Assembly (NCBI GenBank): GCA_903907865.1
Contig: CAIVPR010000088.1
Span: 1 to 64,000, forward strand
DNA length: 64,000 nt
DNA from: an uncultured Acidobacteriia bacterium
GTDB taxonomy: Bacteria > Acidobacteriota > Terriglobia > Bryobacterales > Bryobacteraceae
Direction: 5' to 3'
The notes beneath the pieces are model-generated. The model did no database searches, was not told the origin of the DNA, and worked only from the letters and a program-made list of their open reading frames with translations. This document shows positions 1 through 6,958 of this stretch, one piece after another. How positions within the stretch are numbered: the first letter of the stretch is position 1; each line of letters opens with the position of its first letter. Made by a program: the position numbers and the translations under genes.

Positions 1-262
1 CAGTTGTACAATCGGATTGCCTGGACGGAGGGTAGGGCAACGCAGGGATGCGACCCGAGCGCCGACCGGGGCCGGAGTGGACGGCGGCTCCCAAGCCGCC
101 CCCCTTCAACCTCGCCTACCCACACGAAATAGCGAGGAGGCAAAATGATTTCCTCCGGAAGGTTTCCATGAAAGTCTATCACGGGCCGGAGAGCTGCGAC
201 GGCGATTCCGACGACAAAAGTGTTACAACCGTAGGTCTCGAAACCCGTTAGCCTGAAGTCAG
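1..262. other. Left-edge stretch with no supported gene
   Basis: I see no convincing gene here. A short open frame at 48-251 (+) has low-complexity, proline-rich start and no recognisable motif. The 40 bases before the desaturase start contain no clear -35/-10 pair and no good Shine-Dalgarno sequence. Confidence 0.4.
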
Positions 263-1207
263 ATGCAAGTGAAAGAATTTCCACGCAGCGCACGAGCAGC
301 GGGGGGCGCGGTCGACAGAGACCAGCACCAGCCCTTCGCTGCGGCTGGCCCCGTGCTGGTTTCGGGGAGCGAGTTGTCTGACAGCGGGCGCTTCAACTGG
401 CAGACTGCCCTGTTCATGGCCTTCTTCCATCTGGGCGCGATCCCGGCGTTGTTCCTGTTCAGCTGGCACGTATTCTTCGCCACCGTGTTCCTCTACTGGG
501 TTGCCACCGGGTTGGGCATCAGCCTTGGCTACCACCGCTTGCATACGCACAGATCGTATAAGATTCCGCTCTGGCTGGAACACGCTTTCGCGGTCTGCGG
601 CACTTTGACGATGGAGGGCGGACCGATCTTCTGGGTCGCGACCCACCGCCTCCACCACCAGAAATCCGACCAGCCTGGCGACCCGCACTCCCCCCGCGAC
701 GGTGCCTTCTGGGCCCATTGCGGCTGGATCATCAGCGGCGAGGTGAAGCACCGAAACACCAAGGTGATGTCCAAGTACGCGCCCGACTTGGCACGCGACC
801 CCTTCTATCGCTGGCTCAATACCAACCACTGGGTGCCGACCGTTATTCTCGCGCCGATCCTCTGGGCCATCGGCGGGGCACCCCTTTTCTTCTGGGGCAT
901 CTTCATGCGGGTTACCTTCGGCCTGCACGCGACTTGGCTGGTGAACTCCGCCGCTCACATGTGGGGTCGGCGCCGTTTCGACACTCGGGATGATTCCCGC
1001 AACAACTGGTGGGTGGCCGCCATCTCGTTCGGCGAAGGGTGGCACAACAACCACCACGCGCATCCGACCTCGGCACGGCACGGCTTGGCGTGGTACGAAT
1101 TCGATCCTTCGTGGCTCCTGCTGCGCGTCCTCGGCGCACTTGGAATCGCCAAAGATATCCGGGTCGCGAGTCTCGACAACCCGCTGTTGGAGCGCAAAGC
1201 GGCCTAG
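263..1207 (+). CDS. Acyl-CoA/fatty acid desaturase (stearoyl-CoA 9-desaturase type)
   Basis: Membrane-bound di-iron desaturase that introduces a double bond into acyl chains, adjusting membrane fluidity. The three histidine boxes of the family are present in order: HRLHTHR at residues 91-97, HRLHH at about 128-132, and HNNHH at 261-265. Hydrophobic segments lie around residues 48-90 and 190-230. At 314 aa it is typical in length. The first 40 residues are poorly conserved-looking, so translation might start later, for example at the methionine near residue 52, but 263 is the first in-frame ATG. The next gene, a histidine kinase, follows about 50 nt downstream on the same strand. Family assignment is firm; exact substrate and double-bond position cannot be read from the sequence. 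Confidence 0.9.
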   Translation: MQVKEFPRSARAAGGAVDRDQHQPFAAAGPVLVSGSELSDSGRFNWQTALFMAFFHLGAIPALFLFSWHVFFATVFLYWVATGLGISLGYHRLHTHRSYKIPLWLEHAFAVCGTLTMEGGPIFWVATHRLHHQKSDQPGDPHSPRDGAFWAHCGWIISGEVKHRNTKVMSKYAPDLARDPFYRWLNTNHWVPTVILAPILWAIGGAPLFFWGIFMRVTFGLHATWLVNSAAHMWGRRRFDTRDDSRNNWWVAAISFGEGWHNNHHAHPTSARHGLAWYEFDPSWLLLRVLGALGIAKDIRVASLDNPLLERKAA

Positions 1208-1245
1208 GTTTTGGACAGGTGTACTTCCGCATGGTCATCCCAAGC

Positions 1246-1251
1246 TATTCT
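1246..1251 (+). promoter_or_regulatory. -10-like hexamer TATTCT just before the histidine kinase start
   Basis: TATTCT ends 6 nt before the ATG at 1258. With a usual -10 to +1 distance the transcript would begin at or near the start codon, giving a leaderless message. No -35 box is evident. The same arrangement recurs elsewhere in the window. Confidence 0.35.
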
Positions 1252-1257
1252 GGAGCC

Positions 1258-2157
1258 ATGGTCGCTTATGGTCGGAGGAAGTCCGTCGCGTTTATCATTG
1301 CGATGGGAATCGGACTGATCATCTTCGCCGTCCTGCTCTATGTGGGACGCATCGTTTTCGACTGGCGGGCCGGGCTCCGCCTCTTCCTCGGGTTCCTGAT
1401 GCTCTCGGCGTTGATCGTCGGCGTCGGCCTCAACACCATCTTCCTGGTACGCGAAATCCGCCGGAACGAACAGCACGATGCCTTCATCAACGCGGTCACG
1501 CACGAGCTGAAGACCCCGATAGCCTCGATCCGGCTGTATGTGGAGACGCTGCAGTCCCGGTCCGTTGACGAGCAGAAGCGCAAGGAATTCTACGGAATCA
1601 TTCTGCGCGACAGCGACAGGCTCCTAGGGACGATCGAGCAGATCCTGCAAACGGGACGAATCGGGTCGGGCAGTCGTCCCGCCCACGTTTCCCCCCTGAA
1701 CTTGAGCGAGATCGTGGGTGAATGCGTTTCACGCGCCCAGGTGCTGCACCACGTATCTTTGGAAGCGATCCAATACACTATGGCAGCGCCCCTGCGGATC
1801 GTGGGCGACCTCGACGAGGTCAAGGCCGCGATCTCCAATCTCCTCGACAACGCCCTGAAGTATTCCGGTGCCGGTGCACGGGTGCTGGTGGAAGCGGGGA
1901 CCGAGGACGAGGGCAAATACGCGTCGGTGCGGGTGAAGGACAACGGTCCCGGCATCCCGGACTGGGAGTTGAAGCGAATCTTCAAGCGCTTCTACCGGAT
2001 GGGAGGCCCGCTGGCGATGCGCGTCAAGGGTACTGGACTGGGCCTGTTCATCGTGCGCTCGGTGGCTCGCCGCCACAAGGGGCGCGCATGGGCCGAGAGC
2101 GCGGGGCCAGGGCGGGGCAGCACCTTCGTCCTGCAGTTCCCGTTGGAAAAGTCGTAA
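1258..2157 (+). CDS. Two-component sensor histidine kinase
   Basis: Membrane sensor kinase of about 299 aa. Two transmembrane helices (about residues 10-31 and 41-64) with almost no periplasmic loop lead directly into a HisKA domain with the phospho-acceptor in the motif HELKTP (His82), followed by an HATPase_c domain with N box NLLDNALKYS, G1 DNGPGIP and G2 GTGLGLF. With so small an external region it probably senses a membrane or internal signal. The frame is open further upstream inside the desaturase gene, but that part is antisensical. I chose ATG 1258 because it precedes the basic residues and the first helix; ATG 1231 is the alternative. The cognate response regulator starts 7 nt after the stop, so the two are co-transcribed. 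Confidence 0.9.
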   Translation: MVAYGRRKSVAFIIAMGIGLIIFAVLLYVGRIVFDWRAGLRLFLGFLMLSALIVGVGLNTIFLVREIRRNEQHDAFINAVTHELKTPIASIRLYVETLQSRSVDEQKRKEFYGIILRDSDRLLGTIEQILQTGRIGSGSRPAHVSPLNLSEIVGECVSRAQVLHHVSLEAIQYTMAAPLRIVGDLDEVKAAISNLLDNALKYSGAGARVLVEAGTEDEGKYASVRVKDNGPGIPDWELKRIFKRFYRMGGPLAMRVKGTGLGLFIVRSVARRHKGRAWAESAGPGRGSTFVLQFPLEKS

Positions 2158-2164
2158 TCCCCTG

Positions 2165-2908
2165 ATGAAACGAATTCTGGTCGTTGAAGACGAAATGCAC
2201 CTGGCGGAGGGCCTCCGGTTCAACTTGGAACAGGAGGGGTACGGGGTCGAAGTGGTCGACAACGGCGAGTCGGCGTTGGAACTCCTGACAGGTCCGGGCC
2301 GGCAACACTTCGACATCGTAGTGCTGGACGTGATGCTGCCCGGTATCAACGGCTTTTCTGTTGTGGCCAAGATGCGCCAGGAGGGCCAGTATGTTCCAAC
2401 CCTGCTGCTCACGGCCCGCGGGCACTCCAACGACGTCCTGGAGGGGTTTGCGTCCGGGGCCGACGACTACCTGGTCAAACCTTTCGAGTTGGATATCCTG
2501 ATCGCGAGGATCGCGGGCCTGCTCCGGCGCGGCGAATGGCTGCGTCGGGACGCTGCCAAGGACGCGCCGCCGCCAGCCGCCGAGCCCGAAAACTCCTACC
2601 GTTTCGGGAACATGACCGCTTTCTTCGATCTTCTGGAACTGCGCACCGGCGACACCATCTTCCCGCTCACGCTCATGGAGATGAACGTCCTGCGTTTCCT
2701 GATCCGCAACGAGGGCAAGCCCGTGTCGCGAGGCAAGATGCTGGAGGAGGTTTGGGGATTGCGCGAGGATACTGATACGCGCGCCTTGGACAACTTCATC
2801 GTGCGCTTGAGGCGCTATATCGAGAAAGATCCGGCCAAGCCGCGGCACCTGTTGACGGTGAGGGGGGTCGGGTACCGGTTCGTGGCGTCGCCGCCTCCGC
2901 AAGGGTGA
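2165..2908 (+). CDS. OmpR/PhoB-family response regulator
   Basis: DNA-binding response regulator of 247 aa. The receiver domain (residues 1-120) has the acidic pair E8-D9, phospho-acceptor Asp55 in VVLDVMLPG, Thr83 and Lys105 in DDYLVKPF. A winged-helix domain fills roughly residues 145-245 with the typical ending LLTVRGVGYRF. It sits directly behind the histidine kinase and is its obvious partner. Regulated genes are not identifiable from the sequence; the adjacent desaturase and Nudix genes are possible targets by position only. Confidence 0.93.
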   Translation: MKRILVVEDEMHLAEGLRFNLEQEGYGVEVVDNGESALELLTGPGRQHFDIVVLDVMLPGINGFSVVAKMRQEGQYVPTLLLTARGHSNDVLEGFASGADDYLVKPFELDILIARIAGLLRRGEWLRRDAAKDAPPPAAEPENSYRFGNMTAFFDLLELRTGDTIFPLTLMEMNVLRFLIRNEGKPVSRGKMLEEVWGLREDTDTRALDNFIVRLRRYIEKDPAKPRHLLTVRGVGYRFVASPPPQG

Positions 2909-2924
2909 CCGATACTGGTAGGTG

Positions 2925-3461
2925 ATGGACGCCCCCGTAAAACGCCTCAGCTCCCGGCAGGTCTACAACGGTAGGATCGTGAAGCTCTGGGAAGAGCGGG
3001 TGGTGCAACGCCACGGTACCGAGACGACCTACGAGCGTGTCGAAATCAAAAGCGGTGCGAGCGTCCTGGCGGTGGACGAGGATCTGCAGGTCTGGCTTGT
3101 GCGCGAGTGGAAATACGCGCTGAACCGGGTGACATTGGAGGTGGTTAGCGGCGGCATGGAGCCCGACGAGGAGCCCGTCGAAGCCGCCCGCCGGGAATTG
3201 CGCGAGGAGGTCGGTCTGGAAGCGGCGACCTACATTCCGCTGGGCTGGGTCGATCCTTTCACGACAATGCTTTCCTGCCGGAACTACCTTTTCATCGCGC
3301 GCGGCCTGACGCCGGTGCCGGTGGAGCACGAGGAGGGGGAGTCGATCGAGGTGGTGCGGATGTCGTTGGCGGACGCGGTCCATTGCGTGGAGCGCGGCGA
3401 GATCACGCACGGGTCGAGTGCGGTGTTGATCCTGCGGGCTTGGGCGATGCTGGGGCGTTAG
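2925..3461 (+). CDS. Nudix hydrolase, ADP-ribose pyrophosphatase type
   Basis: Nudix hydrolase of 178 aa, probably cleaving ADP-ribose or a similar nucleoside-diphosphate sugar. A complete Nudix box (GX5EX7REUXEEXGU) lies at about residues 77-99 with core ARRELREEVGLE, preceded by the ADP-ribose-type substrate region with QVWLVREWKYA. A GTG codon at 2922 immediately precedes the ATG and could also serve as the start. It follows the response regulator by about 16 nt and may share its transcript. Its stop codon overlaps the stop of the convergent nucleotidyltransferase gene by 4 nt. Confidence 0.87.
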   Translation: MDAPVKRLSSRQVYNGRIVKLWEERVVQRHGTETTYERVEIKSGASVLAVDEDLQVWLVREWKYALNRVTLEVVSGGMEPDEEPVEAARRELREEVGLEAATYIPLGWVDPFTTMLSCRNYLFIARGLTPVPVEHEEGESIEVVRMSLADAVHCVERGEITHGSSAVLILRAWAMLGR

Positions 3462-4012
3462 GATTCCGGCGAGTCAGGCCAGCAGGCGTCGATCCACATG
3501 TTGAGGGTGGTTTGGTGCCATGTGGGGGTGGGACCGGTTAAATAAGGCTCGAGTTCGGTGTGCCAGCGGTGGAGGAGCGTTTCCTTGTTGATTAGGCCGG
3601 ATTTGGCGAGGTAGACCACATCTCGAATATCGCGGGCATTCGTTCGTTCCAATTTCGTCAGCGCAAGGTCGTGCGGCTCCAGTGCCCAGAGCCTGACCTT
3701 CTCCCAAATCGGGAATGCGCGGACCAACCGGTCGGCGTAGCTGTCTGGATAGGCTGCTACCCAGACCTGGTCGATGTACACGCCGTGCTTGCGCTGTAGT
3801 TCCGACCCCTTGCCCGCCGCGTGGAGGACGCATTCGCGGACATTTACCGGGATTCCGGTGATGACGTCCAAGTCCACGGTTTCGCGGTTCAGCCCGTAGT
3901 GCTGGCTGACGATGAACCCCCCGAGACAGTGCAGGTCGACCGGTTCGGGAATGAGTGCGTCCAAGTCGTCCAAGAACGAAAACCAGGGCTCGGAAGGACG
4001 GTCAGGCGGCAC
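3458..4012 (-). CDS. DUF6036/AbiEii-like nucleotidyltransferase, putative toxin
   Basis: Protein of 184 aa with the signature of a minimal nucleotidyltransferase fold: LGGFIVSQHYGLNRETVDLDVI at about residues 28-49, that is a Gly-Gly loop followed by Arg-x-Thr and the Asp-x-Asp pair. This is how DUF6036 and AbiEii/MenT-like proteins look. A later segment, DLALTKLERTNARDIRDV, also fits the family. Its start overlaps the end of the upstream AbiEi-like gene by 11 nt, so the two are translated as a pair. By analogy with AbiE-type systems it could be the toxin that modifies tRNA or other RNA ends; that is inference from fold and neighbour. Confidence 0.65.
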   Translation of the reverse strand: MPPDRPSEPWFSFLDDLDALIPEPVDLHCLGGFIVSQHYGLNRETVDLDVITGIPVNVRECVLHAAGKGSELQRKHGVYIDQVWVAAYPDSYADRLVRAFPIWEKVRLWALEPHDLALTKLERTNARDIRDVVYLAKSGLINKETLLHRWHTELEPYLTGPTPTWHQTTLNMWIDACWPDSPES

Positions 4013-4466
4013 GGTCCGCAGCCTCGTTTTCCAAGCGGGTCACCATGTTCCATCGCCGGGCCATCGCGGTGCGGTTGATGCGCATCCACTCGCGCGCCGC
4101 GCGGGGCATGGAATCCCAACCGAGGGTTACTTCGTGGGTCGAGGGCAGTCGGCGGAGTTCGCGGATTGCGTCCAGCACAGCGGGGAGGCGAGACCCGGAC
4201 GCTTCCAGCAGGTAGCCGACCCGGTTTTCGACATGTAGTTGGCGCGCCTGTTCGACAAGCCAGACGAGGTCCATTCGGTCGGCCCAATGGTGGACGAGCC
4301 AAGGGAGCCCTTCCGCCACGCGCGCGTCAAAATCGGGTTGGGCTAGGACCTCGAAGAGGAAGGAGTCTGGACGTGGAGGCACGGTGTATGGCGCGATGTG
4401 GGCGAAGCCGGGGTAGCCGAGCCCGCAGAGGTCGGCGCGGAAGCGGTCGTCGAAGGTGCAAGTCAC
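4002..4466 (-). CDS. AbiEi-like protein, putative antitoxin partner of the nucleotidyltransferase
   Basis: The frame is open further upstream, but a GTG at 4466 has an excellent AGGAGG seven nt before it, so I place the start there, giving 154 aa. The segment NRVGYLLEASGSRLPAVLDAI (about residues 80-100) resembles the C-terminal part of AbiEi-type antitoxins, in which an RLGYLLE motif is common. No clear winged-helix domain precedes it, so it may be a shortened form. It overlaps the nucleotidyltransferase gene by 11 nt, the usual antitoxin-first order. The zeta-like toxin gene ends only 16 nt upstream. Function is inferred from motif resemblance and context. Confidence 0.5.
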   Translation of the reverse strand: MTCTFDDRFRADLCGLGYPGFAHIAPYTVPPRPDSFLFEVLAQPDFDARVAEGLPWLVHHWADRMDLVWLVEQARQLHVENRVGYLLEASGSRLPAVLDAIRELRRLPSTHEVTLGWDSMPRAAREWMRINRTAMARRWNMVTRLENEAADRAA

Positions 4467-4482
4467 GCGGAGGCCTCCTGTC

Positions 4483-5154
4483 TCAGAATACCCCAAATTT
4501 TGCGCTAGCCTGCTGAGCGCGACCAAGCGCCGACGATATGATCTGCGCGGCCCACTCCGGCGTCGAATTGGAATCGCAACAAAACTCCACCTTGGTTCCG
4601 ACAATGTGAAGGAGCAGTCGGGGACAAGGCGCAAGACCGGTACCTGGATCGTTGTCCGCACTATTGTCGAAGACTTTTAGTTCGGCGAGATAGGGAAGGA
4701 GCCGGACAAGGTTTTGGCTGCTCGCGTCGTACCGCTCACGAATCTTGGCCTCTGGAATGTCGTGGCCACCTTTTGATACGCGGGCCTTTACGCGGGCAAT
4801 GTGGAGTGCGGGGCTCGCAAGGCCAACGTACCAGATTCGAACATGGATCCCGCTTTGCGCTGCCATCGCCAACCGGTCCGCAATGGAACTGCCGCCAAGC
4901 GTGGTCTCGAACGCAAAATCCAGTTGCTTCCGGATCGCCCGCTCCAGATACTCGAAACCATAGCGCCAAGCCAACGCGTTGGACTCGGCGTGGGCCAAGT
5001 CCGGATTCGCAGCGCGTAGCAGCTTGGCTGCTTCGTCGGGGTTGTAGTACGTCTCGCCGCTGGTCCGAATCATCTCGCCGCCCACGGAACTCTTTCCAGC
5101 GCCATTTACGCCAGCAAGCACGTGGATGATCGAAACGCGGGTTGGGTCAGACAA
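4483..5154 (-). CDS. Zeta toxin-family kinase
   Basis: P-loop kinase of about 223 aa resembling zeta/COG4185 proteins, which phosphorylate small substrates such as UDP-activated amino sugars. The Walker A motif GVNGAGKSS lies just after the N-terminal beta strand, followed by the family motifs FAFETTLGG and RYDASSQNL. The start is uncertain. A TTG at 5154 overlaps the stop region of the upstream small gene and precedes the conserved core closely; an ATG at 5205 would overlap that gene by 59 nt and add 17 proline- and arginine-rich residues. The upstream 91-aa gene is the likely partner. Confidence 0.75.
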   Translation of the reverse strand: MSDPTRVSIIHVLAGVNGAGKSSVGGEMIRTSGETYYNPDEAAKLLRAANPDLAHAESNALAWRYGFEYLERAIRKQLDFAFETTLGGSSIADRLAMAAQSGIHVRIWYVGLASPALHIARVKARVSKGGHDIPEAKIRERYDASSQNLVRLLPYLAELKVFDNSADNDPGTGLAPCPRLLLHIVGTKVEFCCDSNSTPEWAAQIISSALGRAQQASAKFGVF

Positions 5155-5422
5155 GCTTGGTGGCCGCGGCGACCGCGGCTGCCCCCAATTGCTCCGGGGT
5201 GGCATCGAACGCTACCCGCCAACCTTGCCGCGCCGACTCGGCCTGCATTCGCTCAAACTCTGCGTCCAGCTCGGCCTTCACGGCTGCCATGCGAGCCGTT
5301 GCCGATACGACGTGCTCCGTCAGCTGAGCGTGGTCAGTCCCGATGAGCGAGGTCACTGTCTGACTCGCGACGATCACCGGCTGCAGCGGCGGTACTGACA
5401 ACTGGGCTAGATTGTTGGGCAT
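5147..5422 (-). CDS. Small protein preceding the zeta-like toxin, candidate antitoxin
   Basis: A 91-aa protein I do not recognise. It is largely predicted helical, with an alternating charged stretch RMAAVKAELDAEFERMQAES near the middle that could form a coiled coil. An AGGAG sequence about 10 nt before the ATG supports the start. It ends at or within the start of the zeta-like gene, so the two are almost certainly co-translated. Position immediately before a zeta-family kinase makes an antitoxin role likely, but no sequence resemblance to the epsilon antitoxin is visible. Confidence 0.55.
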   Translation of the reverse strand: MPNNLAQLSVPPLQPVIVASQTVTSLIGTDHAQLTEHVVSATARMAAVKAELDAEFERMQAESARQGWRVAFDATPEQLGAAAVAAATKLV

Positions 5423-5551
5423 CGTGCAGGGCTCCTCTCTTCAGGTTAGCGTAGGGAAGGAGCACCTGCACTTTGCTTGATCGGCGATGGGTACCAATGC
5501 CCGTTGTTCCTCGCGAATGGCAGGAGCGGCGAAGTTACCCCACGCTACCAA

Positions 5552-6958
5552 CTACCCCTTCAACCGCCCAACCAAATCCACCTTCCCCGCCACATCCGTC
5601 AACCGAAACTCCCGCCCCGCAAACGGGTACGTCAGTTTCGTATGATCGATCCCCATCAAATGCAGAATCGAGGCATGCAAATCGTGCACATGCACCGGGT
5701 ACTCCACCGCCCGTAGTCCAATCTCGTCGGTCGCCCCGATAACCTTCCCGCCCTTGATCCCGCCGCCCGCCATCCACAGCGAGAACCCGTACGGATTGTG
5801 ATCCCGCCCGTCCGGTCCGCCGCCGCCGTTCATGTTGCCGTCGCAGACCGGCGTCCGCCCGAATTCGCCGCCCCAGATCACCAGCGTCGAATCCAGTAGC
5901 CCGCGCGACTTCAAATCCGCCAGCAGCCCCGCCACCGGCCGGTCCGTCTTCGCCGCTTGGTCCACGTGGTTCTTGTCGCAGGACTTGTGGCCGTCCCAGT
6001 CGCCCTCGCCGCCCGTGCCCCCCGACCACAGCTGCACGAACCGCACGCCGCGCTCCACCAACCTCCGCGCCATCAGGCACTTGCCACCGAACGCCGCCGT
6101 CTTCTGGTCGTCCACTCCGTAGAGGGCCCGCGTCGCCGCCGTCTCCTTCGACAGGTCCGCCAGCTCCGGCGCGGCCGCTTGCATCCGGAACGCCAGCTCG
6201 TAGGACGCCAACCGCGCCTCCAGCGACGACTCTCCGGCGTTCTTCTCCAAATGCCGCTCGTTGAACCACTTCAGCGTGTCCAGCATGTCCCGCTGGTTGC
6301 CTTCCGACATCCCCTGCGGCGGATTCAGATTCAGGATCGGCGACGGCCCCTCGCGCAGCAGCGTCCCCTGGTACGCCGCCGGCAGGAAGCCCGACCCGTA
6401 CACCGACGGCCCGCTCTTGATCCCGCCTTCCATCATCACCACGAAGCCCGGCAGGTTGTCGGCCTCGCTGCCCAGCCCGTACACACTCCACGACCCCATG
6501 CTGGGCCGACCCAGCCTCGGCCACCCGTTGTTAAGCCAGTTCAGCGCCGCCGTATGGGTGAACCCGTCGTGGTACATCGACCGGATCACCGCCATGTCGT
6601 CCACCCGCTGCGCCACGTTCGGGAAGATGTCCGAGACCTCGATCCCCGACTGGCCGTACTTCTTGAAAGTCCGTTTGCAGCCCAGCACCGTCGATTGCTC
6701 GAACTTCGAAAACTGCAACTGCACCGACCCGAAGCTCGCCGGCACATGCTGGCCGTCCAACTGGTTCAGCGCCGGTTTGGGGTCGAAGGTCTCCAGATGC
6801 GACGGCCCGCCGTGCATGAACAGGAAAATGACCGATTTCGCCGTCGCCGGGAAGTGCGGTTTGCGTGACGCCTGGGGATTCGCCACCGCTGCCGCCGCCA
6901 AGGCCGGAAAGCCCAGCCCCGACATGAGTAAGGCGCGCCGTGAAAACTCAGTTGACAT
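5552..6958 (-). CDS. DUF1501 domain-containing secreted protein
   Basis: A 468-aa DUF1501 protein, a family related to the alkaline phosphatase/sulfatase fold and typical of Planctomycetes, Verrucomicrobia and Acidobacteria. The N-terminus carries a twin-arginine-like signal (SRRALLMSGLGFPALAAAA). The segment FLFMHGGPSHLETFDPKP at about residues 45-62 and WGGEFGRTP near residue 363 are family hallmarks. It overlaps the upstream PSD1 cytochrome gene by 11 nt; this two-gene pair is recurrent in these phyla. Its biochemical role is not established; polysaccharide breakdown or surface processing has been suggested by association only. Confidence 0.9.
   Translation of the reverse strand: MSTEFSRRALLMSGLGFPALAAAAVANPQASRKPHFPATAKSVIFLFMHGGPSHLETFDPKPALNQLDGQHVPASFGSVQLQFSKFEQSTVLGCKRTFKKYGQSGIEVSDIFPNVAQRVDDMAVIRSMYHDGFTHTAALNWLNNGWPRLGRPSMGSWSVYGLGSEADNLPGFVVMMEGGIKSGPSVYGSGFLPAAYQGTLLREGPSPILNLNPPQGMSEGNQRDMLDTLKWFNERHLEKNAGESSLEARLASYELAFRMQAAAPELADLSKETAATRALYGVDDQKTAAFGGKCLMARRLVERGVRFVQLWSGGTGGEGDWDGHKSCDKNHVDQAAKTDRPVAGLLADLKSRGLLDSTLVIWGGEFGRTPVCDGNMNGGGGPDGRDHNPYGFSLWMAGGGIKGGKVIGATDEIGLRAVEYPVHVHDLHASILHLMGIDHTKLTYPFAGREFRLTDVAGKVDLVGRLKG

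Noticed and set aside
248-1081. Long open frame antisense to the desaturase
   Set aside because: High GC gives long spurious frames. It lacks any motif and is opposed by the three histidine boxes on the other strand.
3458-3461. Overlapping stop codons of two convergent genes as a functional element
   Set aside because: A 4-nt overlap of stop codons is common in dense genomes and needs no special explanation.
5535-6524. 329-codon frame in another register of the DUF1501 gene
   Set aside because: Glycine/arginine-rich shadow translation; the DUF1501 frame has family motifs over the same region.
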